29,258 nt of DNA from Spirochaetota bacterium (GCA_029548715.1 JAKPMW010000459.1:1-29258), one strand, 5' to 3'. Positions 15,258 to 22,825 are shown, counted from the first letter of the stretch. Program-made: numbers and translations. The notes: generated by a model not told the origin, from the sequence alone.

Positions 15258-16085
15258 ATGAATACATTCTCGCTCTTCGCTGTCGCCTGCATCAGTCTCG
15301 CGGCCTGCGGCAAGGCGCATGATGCCACTCAGGCTTCGGCAGCACCCGAAAAAATGTTCAAGGCCGAAACACGTGCCGAAGCACCTGCAGGGCAAGTGGT
15401 CAGCAGGGCCCTCGCCAACCGCAAGATCGTCCGTACCGGCACCATCACGTTCGAGGCAGAAAAGCATGACATCCTCTTCACGCAGGTCAGGGCTGCCGTT
15501 GCCTCAAACGAAGGGTTTCTCTTTTCGAGCGATGCAGATCTGGCGCGGAGCGGACGCAAACGGGGAACATACGTCTTCAAGATCCCGGTTGAACGCTTTG
15601 ACCGGATCGTCGAAATCCTCTCGCGACTCTCCGGAGTCCTGACGGTCAAGGCCTCGGCCGAGGACGTCACCATGCAGTGGAATGATCTTGAGGGCCGGCT
15701 CAAGAGCGCAGAGGATATCAGGCGCAGCCTGCTGAACCTGCTCCAGACCAGGGCCGGCGACATGGATTCCGTCCTCAAGGTCGAACGGGAGATTCACAGG
15801 GTGACCGACACGATTGAAACCCTCAAGGGCCAGTTGCGTTCCCTTGAGGACCAGACAACCCTCTCCTCCCTGACGGTTGTCATTCAGGAGCCCCAGGCCC
15901 TTGATGAGATCGAGCCCAACCTCCTGCAGCGAACCGGCAATGCCTTCATTACCGCACTCAGCATCCTCGTCGATGTCATCCTGGGGTGCATCATGGCACT
16001 GGGCGCGTTGATTCCGCTCAGCCTGTTTGTCTGGCTGATCCTCTTCATCATCCGTAAGGCACGAAAGAGGAAGCAGGCGGGCTGA
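15258..16085 (+). CDS. DUF4349 family lipoprotein
   Basis: A protein of 275 residues with a lipoprotein signal (lipobox SLAAC, Cys17). The DUF4349 domain follows: RKIVRTGTITFEAEK, then KIPVERFDRIVEILSRLSG, a helical hairpin DLEGRLKSAEDIRRSLLNLL and VLKVEREIHRVTDTIETLKGQL, then SSLTVVIQE. One C-terminal membrane segment (about 234-265) ends in a basic tail (RKARKRKQ), so the protein is anchored in the membrane and possibly also by lipid. Family function is unknown. The upstream frame to 15039 is rejected because it runs inside the transglycosylase gene and a strong ribosome site lies at 15241-15249. It has its own promoter. Confidence 0.88.
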   Translation: MNTFSLFAVACISLAACGKAHDATQASAAPEKMFKAETRAEAPAGQVVSRALANRKIVRTGTITFEAEKHDILFTQVRAAVASNEGFLFSSDADLARSGRKRGTYVFKIPVERFDRIVEILSRLSGVLTVKASAEDVTMQWNDLEGRLKSAEDIRRSLLNLLQTRAGDMDSVLKVEREIHRVTDTIETLKGQLRSLEDQTTLSSLTVVIQEPQALDEIEPNLLQRTGNAFITALSILVDVILGCIMALGALIPLSLFVWLILFIIRKARKRKQAG

Positions 16086-16167
16086 CCCCGGCAACATACA
16101 CTCCGGACTGGTGTGCAGCCTGCCTGCCGCCAGCCCAGGGAGGGTGTGAGTTCAAGGAGCAGGCGGA

Positions 16168-16449
16168 CTACACAACCCCAAAGGCCTTGAGGAAGAGCCA
16201 CCCTCCCGTCGCGACAAACAGCAGTGCCGAGACACGCTTGAGTATCTCCGGCCTGACATGCCGCGCCACCCAGCGCCCGAGAAACACTGCCATCAGCGTT
16301 GCCGCAACCAGGGCAAGCGAGGCGCCGATAAACACTTCAAGGGTCCGCCCCCCTGATGCCGCCATGGAGAGGGCCGCTATCTGCGTCTTGTCTCCAAGTT
16401 CGGCAAAAAACACCAGCAGAAAAGTGGTATAGACAGCCTTCATGCTCAT
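16168..16449 (-). CDS. UPF0016/TMEM165-GDT1 family half-transporter
   Basis: A membrane protein of 93 residues that is one half-unit of the UPF0016/GDT1 family, cation exporters linked to manganese in bacteria and Ca/Mn in eukaryotes. The signature ELGDKTQ lies at about 16-22 inside the first helix, and three hydrophobic segments follow the one-domain layout. Its start overlaps the stop of the next gene upstream (ATGA), which carries a second half-unit. The two probably form a hetero-oligomer matching the duplicated eukaryotic protein. Manganese export is inferred from the family. Confidence 0.88.
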   Translation of the reverse strand: MSMKAVYTTFLLVFFAELGDKTQIAALSMAASGGRTLEVFIGASLALVAATLMAVFLGRWVARHVRPEILKRVSALLFVATGGWLFLKAFGVV

Positions 16450-17195
16450 TTCTCTGCCTCCCCGGATCTGCTTTCGGATGAAATGAGCCCGGCGAGGAGC
16501 CGTTCATGCCGCGCTTCTTCCATCACCATGCCTTCAAGCTCCGCCCCGAGTTGCGCCTCCTCCTGGTGCGAATCTGCGATATGCCGGGCGAGAAAGGCGT
16601 AAAACCGGCCACAGGCCTGTTCGATCCGGATCAGCTCATGCAAGGCCTCGCGGGGCGGCATATCCTTCAGCCCCCCGGCAATCCGCAATTCCGACGATAC
16701 TCCGGGAAGGCTGCAGTCATGATTGATATCATCCGAGAAAAAGCGCTTCTTCTTGATCAAGAAGCGAAAGAGGGCCTCATGTGCTGCCTCGTCCCCTGAA
16801 ATCTCCCGGCTGACATGTGCAGCATCGGGGTGGGGGTAGCTGGCCAGAACACGCCGCAAGAGACGTGCTCCCTGGCTCTCAAGCAGAAGCGCATCCAGAA
16901 AGGCCTTTTTGACTGGTGGATCTTCGCGCTCAACCAGCATCATCAATCCGAACACGACAAAGAGTGATGCGGACACCAGCTTGACTGCCAGGCTCTCGCC
17001 GAAGGCATTTCCCGCCGCGCCACCCACAACAGCGGCCAAAAGCGAAGAGAACACCAGCGCTGCAGAGGCCCCAAAAAATACAGGCCAGGGCGACCGGGCG
17101 GTCGCCGTCATCGAAAAAGCCACAAGCTGGGTCTTGTCCCCCAGTTCGGCCAGAAACACAAGCGCAAACACGGACACAACTGTCGTCAGGTCCAC
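16446..17195 (-). CDS. UPF0016/GDT1 half-transporter fused to a ferritin-like diiron domain
   Basis: A protein of about 249 residues. Residues 1-90 are a UPF0016 half-unit with ELGDKTQ at 17-23 and three hydrophobic segments. Residues about 94-240 are soluble and look like a rubrerythrin-type four-helix diiron domain: Glu106 in LLLESQGARLL, Glu136-x-x-His139 in SGDEAAHEALF, Glu192 in IRIEQACGRFYAFLA and Glu227-x-x-His230 in VMEEARHERLL. That is the E, ExxH, E, ExxH series of ferritin-like proteins. Fusions of ferritin-like domains to the unrelated VIT1/CCC1 exporter (MbfA) are known; this is an analogous but different pairing. The GTG at 17195 is preferred over a TTG at 17216 because a candidate promoter starts transcription near 17209. 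No manganese riboswitch fits in the short leader. Confidence 0.82.
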   Translation of the reverse strand: MDLTTVVSVFALVFLAELGDKTQLVAFSMTATARSPWPVFFGASAALVFSSLLAAVVGGAAGNAFGESLAVKLVSASLFVVFGLMMLVEREDPPVKKAFLDALLLESQGARLLRRVLASYPHPDAAHVSREISGDEAAHEALFRFLIKKKRFFSDDINHDCSLPGVSSELRIAGGLKDMPPREALHELIRIEQACGRFYAFLARHIADSHQEEAQLGAELEGMVMEEARHERLLAGLISSESRSGEAEK

Positions 17196-17215
17196 ACCTA
17201 CCCCCGTTATCTTCA

Positions 17216-17242
17216 ATTATCATGAAAATATAGTATTGTCAT
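17216..17242 (-). promoter_or_regulatory. Candidate promoter of the GDT1-ferritin operon
   Basis: On the minus strand ATGACA (17242-17237), a 15-base spacer and GATAAT (17221-17216), each hexamer one base from consensus. The spacer is short. Its -35 box shares five bases with the -35 box of the divergent CheY promoter. Confidence 0.4.
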
Positions 17243-17264
17243 TGCTCCCGATTCGGGATATAAC
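17236..17264 (+). promoter_or_regulatory. Promoter of the plus-strand CheY-like gene at 17302
   Basis: TTGTCA (17236-17241), a 17-base spacer and TATAAC (17259-17264), each one base from consensus. The predicted start is near 17271, with GGGAGG eight bases before the ATG at 17302. Confidence 0.65.
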
Positions 17265-17301
17265 GTACTGACACAATATGCGCAACCGGGAGGCCACCCA
17301 C

Positions 17302-17697
17302 ATGAAGATTCTGATTGTCGAGGACGAGGCATCAAGCCGCCACCTGCTCAAATCCCTCCTCTCGGGATACGGGGCATGCGAACTGGCGGAAGACGGCCCG
17401 GTCGCGGTCGAAATGTTCAAGGCCGCCCTCTCGTCCGGACAGCACTATGACCTTGTCACCCTTGATATCAAGCTCCCCACAATGGACGGAATGGAAGTAC
17501 TGCGCAATATCCGGCGCATCGAATCCGACCACGGAATCCAGATAGGTGACGGCACCAAGGTGATCATGACGACAGCCCTCTCGGATCACAAGAAAGTGAT
17601 TGAAGCCTTTAACGAGCAGTGCGAAGTCTACCTCGTTAAGCCCATCGAAAAGGCCAAGCTTGTCGAACACATGCGCAAGCTCAAACTGATTGACTGA
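17302..17697 (+). CDS. CheY-like single-domain response regulator
   Basis: A receiver-only protein of 131 residues. It has the acidic pair Glu7-Asp8 in ILIVEDEA, phospho-acceptor Asp55 in LVTLDIKLPTMDG, Thr90/Thr91 in VIMTTA and Lys113 in LVKPIEK. Between helix 3 and strand 4 there is a longer loop (RRIESDHGIQIGDGTK) than in E. coli CheY. The ATG at 17302 has GGGAGG eight bases upstream and is preferred over the ATG at 17278. It runs toward cheB and ends 11 bases from it, so it is a separate unit from the che operon. It may serve as a motor-binding CheY, a phosphate sink or an unrelated output. The acceptor and key residues are intact. Confidence 0.9.
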   Translation: MKILIVEDEASSRHLLKSLLSGYGACELAEDGPVAVEMFKAALSSGQHYDLVTLDIKLPTMDGMEVLRNIRRIESDHGIQIGDGTKVIMTTALSDHKKVIEAFNEQCEVYLVKPIEKAKLVEHMRKLKLID

Positions 17698-17708
17698 CTG
17701 GATTCTGT

Positions 17709-18764
17709 TCAGCCCTGCCCGGCAAGCTCGATCATTTTTTCGGGTATCCGGGCCAGGGGTTCGATGTACTCCGCCCCACCCATGGCAATTGCCTCCTTGG
17801 GCATGCCGAAAACAACACAGCTCGCTTCGTCCTGGGCAATGGTATGGGCCCCCGCGTCCCGCATCTCCCGCAAGCCTGCCGCCCCGTCAGCACCCATGCC
17901 CGTCATGATGACGCCGACTGCATTGGCCCCGGCGTAGCGGGCTACCGACTTGAAAAGAACATCCACAGATGGCCTGTGCCGGTTGACGAGGGGCCCCTGC
18001 TTGACCTGAACGTAGTACATTGCGCCGGAACGCTGCAAGAGCATGTGGAAATTCCCCGGTGCTATCAGAGCCTTGCCCGGGGCCACCGTATCCCCATCCT
18101 CAGCTTCCTTGACGTCAATGGCGCACATCTCGTTGAGATGCTGGGCAAACGAGCGGGTAAAATGCTCCGGCATGTGCTGAACAATCACGATCCCGGGAGC
18201 GTTTCCGGGCAGCCGGGGAAGAATCCTGCGCAGAGCCTCTGTTCCCCCGGTCGAGGTCCCGATAGCCAGCACCTTGTTGGTCGTCTGCGTCATCGAAAGG
18301 CGCTGGACGGCCCCGGTTGCACGCTGCAGATCACCCACGGCACCGGTCTCACGCTTCTCTACCCTGACCTGGGCTGCCGCCTTGATCTTTTCGATGATCT
18401 CGATGGCCATGTCTCCAACCGAGTAGGATGCACCCGGCTTGCACATCACCTCAACCGCCCCGGCATCAAGTGCCTCCATGGCAAGGGCTCCCCCCTTGGC
18501 TGTCAGGGAAGACACAATCACCACAGGCAGGGGAAAGTAGTGCATCAGGCGGCGCAAAAAGGTCAGCCCGTCCATACGTGGCATCTCGATATCAAGGGTC
18601 AGGACATCGGGCTTGAGGTGTACAATCCGGTCCCTTGCCACGTAGGGATCGGGAGCAGTCCCGACAACCTCAATCCCGGGATCTTTTTGCAGCTCACGCT
18701 CCAGAATCTGCCGTACAACGGCAGAATCATCCACGATCAATACACGTATCCTGCGACCATCCAT
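17709..18764 (-). CDS. cheB: Chemotaxis response regulator protein-glutamate methylesterase CheB
   Basis: A protein of 351 residues with receiver (1-125) and methylesterase (about 160-350) domains. It removes methyl groups from, and deamidates, chemoreceptors during adaptation. The receiver has VLIVDDSAVVRQ and Asp58 in TLDIEMPRMDG. The esterase has the Ser171-His197-Asp293 triad in AIGTSTGG, VQHMPEHF and MTGMGADG. The ATG at 18764 has GGAGAG seven bases upstream and is preferred over the frame start at 18791. It is the last gene of the minus-strand che operon, 45 bases after cheX. Confidence 0.97.
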   Translation of the reverse strand: MDGRRIRVLIVDDSAVVRQILERELQKDPGIEVVGTAPDPYVARDRIVHLKPDVLTLDIEMPRMDGLTFLRRLMHYFPLPVVIVSSLTAKGGALAMEALDAGAVEVMCKPGASYSVGDMAIEIIEKIKAAAQVRVEKRETGAVGDLQRATGAVQRLSMTQTTNKVLAIGTSTGGTEALRRILPRLPGNAPGIVIVQHMPEHFTRSFAQHLNEMCAIDVKEAEDGDTVAPGKALIAPGNFHMLLQRSGAMYYVQVKQGPLVNRHRPSVDVLFKSVARYAGANAVGVIMTGMGADGAAGLREMRDAGAHTIAQDEASCVVFGMPKEAIAMGGAEYIEPLARIPEKMIELAGQG

Positions 18765-18809
18765 GTCAGCACTCTCCGTTTTTTCGTGCACAGGACACCG
18801 GCACGCCAG

Positions 18810-19271
18810 CTACTGCTGCATCTCCAGATGGCATGCAACCGCATACTCATCAACAACATACGTCATGATTCCCGGAATTGCCAGCACCCTGGACCATTCG
18901 GCTCCAGCGTGCTCAGACGCCTGTGGCACGGTCAGGTCAAACACGGGGCCATCTCCGGCAGCCGCTGTCAGGAAATTCCCGCAGATAACATTGAGAATCT
19001 CCTTGAGCGCATCCGGAGCCTTGGTTGCAATACCCGGAGCATCCGCATCAACCCCAAGAAAATTTGCCGCAATCTCGCAGCACATCGTCTCGGTTACGTA
19101 CAGTGAAATTGTTCCACTGAATGTCCCTGCAAAGGTAATCCGGGCTGAGAGCATCTTTCCCGTCTGCGGAGGAACATCGCCCGGCTCGGTCTCTTCAGCA
19201 AACAAAAAAGCCTGCTTTTCGAGCACCTCACAGAGTGTCTCGTCAAGTATTCGGCGCATCTCCTTTTCCAT
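18810..19271 (-). CDS. cheX: CheX-type CheY-P phosphatase
   Basis: A protein of 153 residues of the CheC/CheX/FliY family. The catalytic Glu-x-x-Asn motif is in LKEILNVICGN (Glu91, Asn94). Strands ARITFAGTFSGTISLYV and a C-terminal strand pair fit the CheX fold. CheX is the known phosphatase of spirochaete CheY. Only one ExxN motif is present, as in CheX rather than CheC. The start overlaps the stop of cheY by one base, so the kinase target and its phosphatase are made together. Confidence 0.88.
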   Translation of the reverse strand: MEKEMRRILDETLCEVLEKQAFLFAEETEPGDVPPQTGKMLSARITFAGTFSGTISLYVTETMCCEIAANFLGVDADAPGIATKAPDALKEILNVICGNFLTAAAGDGPVFDLTVPQASEHAGAEWSRVLAIPGIMTYVVDEYAVACHLEMQQ

Positions 19272-19690
19272 CAGGTGGCCTCCATAACCTTGCTGATCAT
19301 CTCGCGGATCTGCTCGGGGGTAAACGGCTTGCGCACGTACCCCTTGACGCCCTTTTGCTTGAGGTCATCAATCCGGGTTGTACTTCCCTCTGTCGTCACC
19401 ACAACGACAGGAATGGTCTTCATCAGATTATCGTTTTTCATGGCATCAATCAGTTCAAAGCCGGTCATCTCGGGCATATTGAGATCAGTCACGACAAGGT
19501 CAACCCAGTTTTCCTTGAGTATCTCAAGCGCTTCCCTGCCGTTTCCCGCCATAAAGACCTCGCCCAACGGAATCTGGGCAAGGTTGAGGGTTTTCATGAG
19601 AACGGCCCGGACCGTCTCGGAATCATCCACAAGCAGAATGTTATAGGCCACTCCGTCCCACTCCTTCTCCGCGGCCAGCCGCGGCTTCAT
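19271..19690 (-). CDS. cheY: CheY response regulator in the che operon
   Basis: A receiver-only protein of about 139 residues. Key residues are present: Asp22-Asp23 in ILLVDDSETVR, phospho-acceptor Asp69 in LVVTDLNMPEMTG, Thr100 region in VVVVTTEGS and Lys121 in YVRKPF. Three starts are possible: GTG 19693, ATG 19690 and an internal GTG at 19651 that would begin just before the first strand. None has a clear ribosome site, so the N-terminus is uncertain. It lies between cheD and cheX. Confidence 0.92.
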   Translation of the reverse strand: MKPRLAAEKEWDGVAYNILLVDDSETVRAVLMKTLNLAQIPLGEVFMAGNGREALEILKENWVDLVVTDLNMPEMTGFELIDAMKNDNLMKTIPVVVVTTEGSTTRIDDLKQKGVKGYVRKPFTPEQIREMISKVMEAT

Positions 19691-19710
19691 CACTCACACC
19701 GTACCGCAGA

Positions 19711-20187
19711 TTACAGGTCATGCTCGGCACCCCCGGACTTGATAACAGTCCGTCCGTCCGTCATATGCAGGTACATGGTTCGCGCCAGTGTCCCACCGAC
19801 CTCTTCACCACTGATCAGGATGTCGTTTTTCCAGAGGATCTTGCGCAAGACGGTGTGGTTTCTCTCCCCGATCTTGAACATTCCCTGTTCATCGAGGATA
19901 TTGGCACCGCCCGCAACCTTGGCGATCAGGTTCTTGCGCTGGGCTCCCATGTCAAATACCGCCTGAATGAGGGCAGGCACTCCGGTATCCACAAACATGC
20001 AGGGCGTCTGGGCGGCCTTGGACTCATCCGTTTTTGACAAGGGCAGCATGCAATGAATCATCCCTCCAACCCGAACCACAGGGTCATACAGCGTCAACCC
20101 GATGCACGATCCGAGAGAGTAGGTGACGAGAACGTCATCTGTAATATTGGAAACTCGCATTTCGGAAATACCAATCGTATGCTGCAA
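19711..20187 (-). CDS. cheD: Chemoreceptor glutamine deamidase CheD
   Basis: A protein of 158 residues that converts receptor Gln to methylatable Glu and in many species interacts with CheC. The catalytic Thr22, Cys28 and His45 are present in VTYSLGSCIGLTLYD and GGMIHCMLP. The family core VAGGANIL and IGERN is present too. This is the canonical copy; a diverged second copy is at 21612-22142. It starts 25 bases after cheR and ends 20 bases before cheY. Confidence 0.95.
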   Translation of the reverse strand: MQHTIGISEMRVSNITDDVLVTYSLGSCIGLTLYDPVVRVGGMIHCMLPLSKTDESKAAQTPCMFVDTGVPALIQAVFDMGAQRKNLIAKVAGGANILDEQGMFKIGERNHTVLRKILWKNDILISGEEVGGTLARTMYLHMTDGRTVIKSGGAEHDL

Positions 20188-20212
20188 AACTCACCTCTCG
20201 CGGGTTCTGTGC

Positions 20213-21016
20213 TCACTTCTTGACGTAAACGGAAGGCCGCACCGGCTTAAATCCGGTATCAAGCCCGGTAAGGCTTTCTGCGTGTCCTACCAGAAGAAAT
20301 CCCCCCGGTTTCAGCAGCCGGTATATTTCTGATATTAACCGGCTGCGGACTTCCTTGTCAAAATAAATCATGACGTTGCGACAGAAGACCATGTCAAGCG
20401 GACCCTTCATGGGAAACGGCGGAACCGAAAGATTGAGTCTGCGAAATACCGTCATATTCTGCAACTGTGGACGAACCTTCCACAAGTCCCCCTGTTTCTC
20501 AAAGTACTTTGCGAGCAGCTGCCGGGGGACTGTTTCAAGCCGGGCCTCGTCATAGACACCCTGAAGGCAATGCGCGAGCACCTTGGTCGAGATGTCTGTT
20601 CCCAGAATTTTTACATCCAGTTGGCGAATGTCAGCGGTTTCAAGCAACTTCATGGCCAGCGAATAGGGCTCTTCCCCGCTGGAACAAGCCGCCGACCAGA
20701 AGCGGAAACGCTGCTGGCCTGACTCAACCCACTCGGAGAAGACCTTCCCGACAAACTCGAAATGGTCCGCCTCCCGGAAAAAGCTGGTCACATTGGTTGA
20801 AATGGCATCAAGCAGGCTGACCAGTTCGTCCCCGCTCTCATCCTTTTGCAGGACCTCAAGGTATGCTTCGTGCGTTTCCAGCTTGAGGGCGCGCAGACGC
20901 TTCCCCACCCTGGCGGTCACAAGGGCAACCTTGTTGTCTCCGAGAGTAATCCCGCTCTTTTCGTAGATAAGCTTGCGCAGAACCTCAAAGATCCGTTGTT
21001 CCATGGAAGATCTCAT
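20213..21016 (-). CDS. cheR: Chemotaxis protein methyltransferase CheR
   Basis: A protein of 267 residues that methylates receptor glutamates with S-adenosylmethionine. The N-terminal helical domain (1-75) is followed by the methyltransferase fold: STNVTSFFREADHF, the SAM loop WSAACSSGEEPYS, LGTDIS, and FCRNVMIYF with the closing KPGGFLLVGHAESL. The length is standard. No TPR or pentapeptide-binding tail beyond the core was seen. It begins two bases after the cheW stop, indicating coupling. An inner ATG at 21004 is an alternative start. Confidence 0.96.
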   Translation of the reverse strand: MRSSMEQRIFEVLRKLIYEKSGITLGDNKVALVTARVGKRLRALKLETHEAYLEVLQKDESGDELVSLLDAISTNVTSFFREADHFEFVGKVFSEWVESGQQRFRFWSAACSSGEEPYSLAMKLLETADIRQLDVKILGTDISTKVLAHCLQGVYDEARLETVPRQLLAKYFEKQGDLWKVRPQLQNMTVFRRLNLSVPPFPMKGPLDMVFCRNVMIYFDKEVRSRLISEIYRLLKPGGFLLVGHAESLTGLDTGFKPVRPSVYVKK

Positions 21017-21018
21017 CG

Positions 21019-21534
21019 TCAGGTGACGGCATCGACAACGGAAATCTCATCCGCCGTCACAAGCCTGTCAGCATCAAGAAGCATGACAATCCGTTCACCA
21101 ATGCGACCGATCCCGAGGATGATATTGAGGTCCACCCTGGCGCCTACCGAGGGCTGGGGCTGAAGCTGATCGGCTGCAAACTCGACAACCTCGGCAACCT
21201 CGTCAACCACCACCCCAAGAGAAACCGTCGTGTGGTCCGGCAACAGGACCTGCATCACCACAATACAGGTCTTGCGCGTATCCTCACACTGCTCAAGGCC
21301 AAACTTGACCCGCAGGTCAACAATGGGAATAACCTTGCCCCGCAGATTGATCACGCCCCTGACACACTCGGGCGTTCGCGGAACACGGGTCATGGGCATC
21401 AGGCCAATGATCTCCTGCACCTTCATGATTTCCAGACCGTACTGCTCGCCGCCAAGCCTGTAGGTGAGGTATTTGCCCGGTCGGGCTTCTGCCGGTCCTG
21501 ACGCATGTCCTGTGCTGGTATGCACCTGCTCCAT
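21019..21534 (-). CDS. cheW: Chemotaxis coupling protein CheW
   Basis: A protein of 171 residues that links CheA to receptors. After a flexible N-terminal tail of about 18 residues the CheW domain has YLTYRLGGEQYGLEIMKV, RGVINLRGKVIPIVDLR and SLGVVVDEVAEVV. The ATG at 21534 follows a GGAGG and is preferred to the GTG 12 bases upstream. It starts 77 bases after the diverged cheD copy and is followed closely by cheR. Confidence 0.95.
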   Translation of the reverse strand: MEQVHTSTGHASGPAEARPGKYLTYRLGGEQYGLEIMKVQEIIGLMPMTRVPRTPECVRGVINLRGKVIPIVDLRVKFGLEQCEDTRKTCIVVMQVLLPDHTTVSLGVVVDEVAEVVEFAADQLQPQPSVGARVDLNIILGIGRIGERIVMLLDADRLVTADEISVVDAVT

Positions 21535-21611
21535 TCCTTCCTCCACCTCTGCGGGATCTCCGCCATTCTATCACATTCCCGGCCACTGTCAAGAACAGGG
21601 CTCGGGCCCCT

Positions 21612-22142
21612 TCAGGCCGAAATGACCGGCGCCCAGTCCCGCTTGCGCAGATTGCGGGTTTTGAGCACCAAGGCCTGCCCACTTCCCAGGTCGAAGGCGA
21701 TCTTGCGCCCCAGCACGCCACCCACATCCTCACAGACTACGCCGATTCCGCGTCTGGCAAGAACATCCCTGGCCAGCTGGAGTGAGGCATCGACTCGCCT
21801 GCGCAAATCATCCCCGGTCCCGACCGGAAGAGCCCCGCCGAATATCCAGGCCTCAAGATCGGCCGAAGCCGATCCGTCAGCAGCCAGACTCCGCAGGAGT
21901 GCCGCCAGTGCAGCATCCCCGTAGCAGGGTGTGGCCTCGGCCGGCGAGGGTGCCTTGGGCCAGATGTAGTGGCACATGCCACCATTGGCCTGCCGCCGGT
22001 CCCGGATACAGACCGCAACACAGACTCCGAGCACGGCATGAAGGCGAACCGGCTCCCTGCTGGTCATAACCCAGCCCGGAGCCAGAAAATAGGCATCCCT
22101 GCCCAGCCATCGCCCATGTGTACAGCGCCTCCGCTCAATCAT
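21612..22142 (-). CDS. Diverged second CheD-like protein
   Basis: A protein of 176 residues of the CheD family. Conserved parts are APGWVMTSREPVRLH, VLGVCVAVCIRD, GGMCHYIWP, WIFGGALPVG, and VVCEDVGGVLGRKIAF. The catalytic Cys41 and His58 are kept. The position of the catalytic Thr relative to Cys holds His35 (or Ala36 in a gapped alignment), and the usual GSC is GVC. It may therefore have altered deamidase activity or act as a binding protein. It is the first gene of the minus-strand che run and is only moderately similar to the canonical CheD three genes away, so it looks like an old paralogue or a separately acquired copy. No ribosome site is obvious. Confidence 0.82.
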   Translation of the reverse strand: MIERRRCTHGRWLGRDAYFLAPGWVMTSREPVRLHAVLGVCVAVCIRDRRQANGGMCHYIWPKAPSPAEATPCYGDAALAALLRSLAADGSASADLEAWIFGGALPVGTGDDLRRRVDASLQLARDVLARRGIGVVCEDVGGVLGRKIAFDLGSGQALVLKTRNLRKRDWAPVISA

Positions 22143-22291
22143 ACCAATCCGTCAGGCTCCCCCACCAGAATCGTGCAGACACTGTATCCTTATCGGCAGA
22201 CATGGGGATAAAATGCAACCCGTCTTCGAGAGATCCCCCAGTTGCCCAACGCGCTGCAGCCCCGCCGTGTTACGCGCCGCGCAATGATCCC

Positions 22292-22319
22292 TTGATTTTT
22301 TCGGGACATTGAATATACT
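22292..22319 (+). promoter_or_regulatory. Promoter of the plus-strand cheY at 22387
   Basis: TTGATT (22292-22297), a 16-base spacer and TATACT (22314-22319). The predicted start is near 22326, giving a leader of about 61 bases that contains a stable hairpin (22342-22368). Confidence 0.6.
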
Positions 22320-22341
22320 ATTGTCACGAGGAAACCATTCC

Positions 22342-22368
22342 TGCACTCCGGCATCAACCCGGAGTGTA
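22342..22368 (+). promoter_or_regulatory. Stem-loop in the cheY leader
   Basis: CACTCCGG (22344-22351) pairs perfectly with CCGGAGTG (22359-22366) around a seven-base loop, and two further pairs (one G-U) extend it. It lies between the predicted transcription start and the GGCGGGGG ribosome site, with no T-run, so it is not a terminator. A role in mRNA stability or translation is possible. Confidence 0.55.
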
Positions 22369-22386
22369 CACACGGCGGGGGATACC

Positions 22387-22821
22387 ATGGCGTTTACAAA
22401 CGATATCATATCGAATATCAACAGGCGCGAGCCGATCGGACTGGACAAAAACGGGACTCCATATCGCGTACTGGTAGTGGATGACTCAACGGTCATGCGA
22501 AAAATTGTTACCCAGATCCTTCGCTCCGAAGCCTTTGACATCGCCGGTGAAGCGTCCAACGGCGAAGAGGGTGTCGAGATGTTTGCTGAGAGCAGGCCCC
22601 ACCTTGTCACCATGGACATCAACATGCCGATCATGGATGGCCTGACGGCCCTGAAAAAGATCCTGAGTATTGATCCCGCCGCCCGTGTTGTCATGCTCAC
22701 AAGCGAGAGCGAACAGAAGATGGTCCTCGAGGCAATCCAGAGCGGGGCAAAAAACTACGTCGTCAAGCCCCCGGACCGCACGGTCCTGCTCGAAAAGGTC
22801 AAGGCCAGCCTGGCCAAATAA
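22387..22821 (+). CDS. cheY: CheY response regulator with spirochaete-type N-terminal extension
   Basis: A receiver protein of 144 residues. An N-terminal extension of about 26 residues (MAFTNDIISNINRREPIG) precedes the receiver; this resembles treponemal CheY as I recall it. Key residues are intact: Asp32-Asp33 in VLVVDDSTVMRK, phospho-acceptor Asp77 in VTMDINMPIMDG, Thr105 in VVMLTSES and Lys127 in YVVKPPDR. It has its own promoter and leader hairpin and is convergent with cheA, with a shared terminator between them. It is the best candidate for the flagellar-motor CheY. The longer frame from 22309 is rejected because it reads through the promoter region. Confidence 0.95.
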   Translation: MAFTNDIISNINRREPIGLDKNGTPYRVLVVDDSTVMRKIVTQILRSEAFDIAGEASNGEEGVEMFAESRPHLVTMDINMPIMDGLTALKKILSIDPAARVVMLTSESEQKMVLEAIQSGAKNYVVKPPDRTVLLEKVKASLAK

Positions 22822-22825
22822 GTGC

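Noticed and set aside
17196..17300. yybP-ykoY manganese riboswitch before the UPF0016 genes
   Set aside because: The predicted leader is only about 14 bases and none of the motif's conserved loops is visible.
17844..19106. Plus-strand open frame (420 codons) across cheB and cheX
   Set aside because: It is a shadow of two clear che genes and spans their boundary without any domain.
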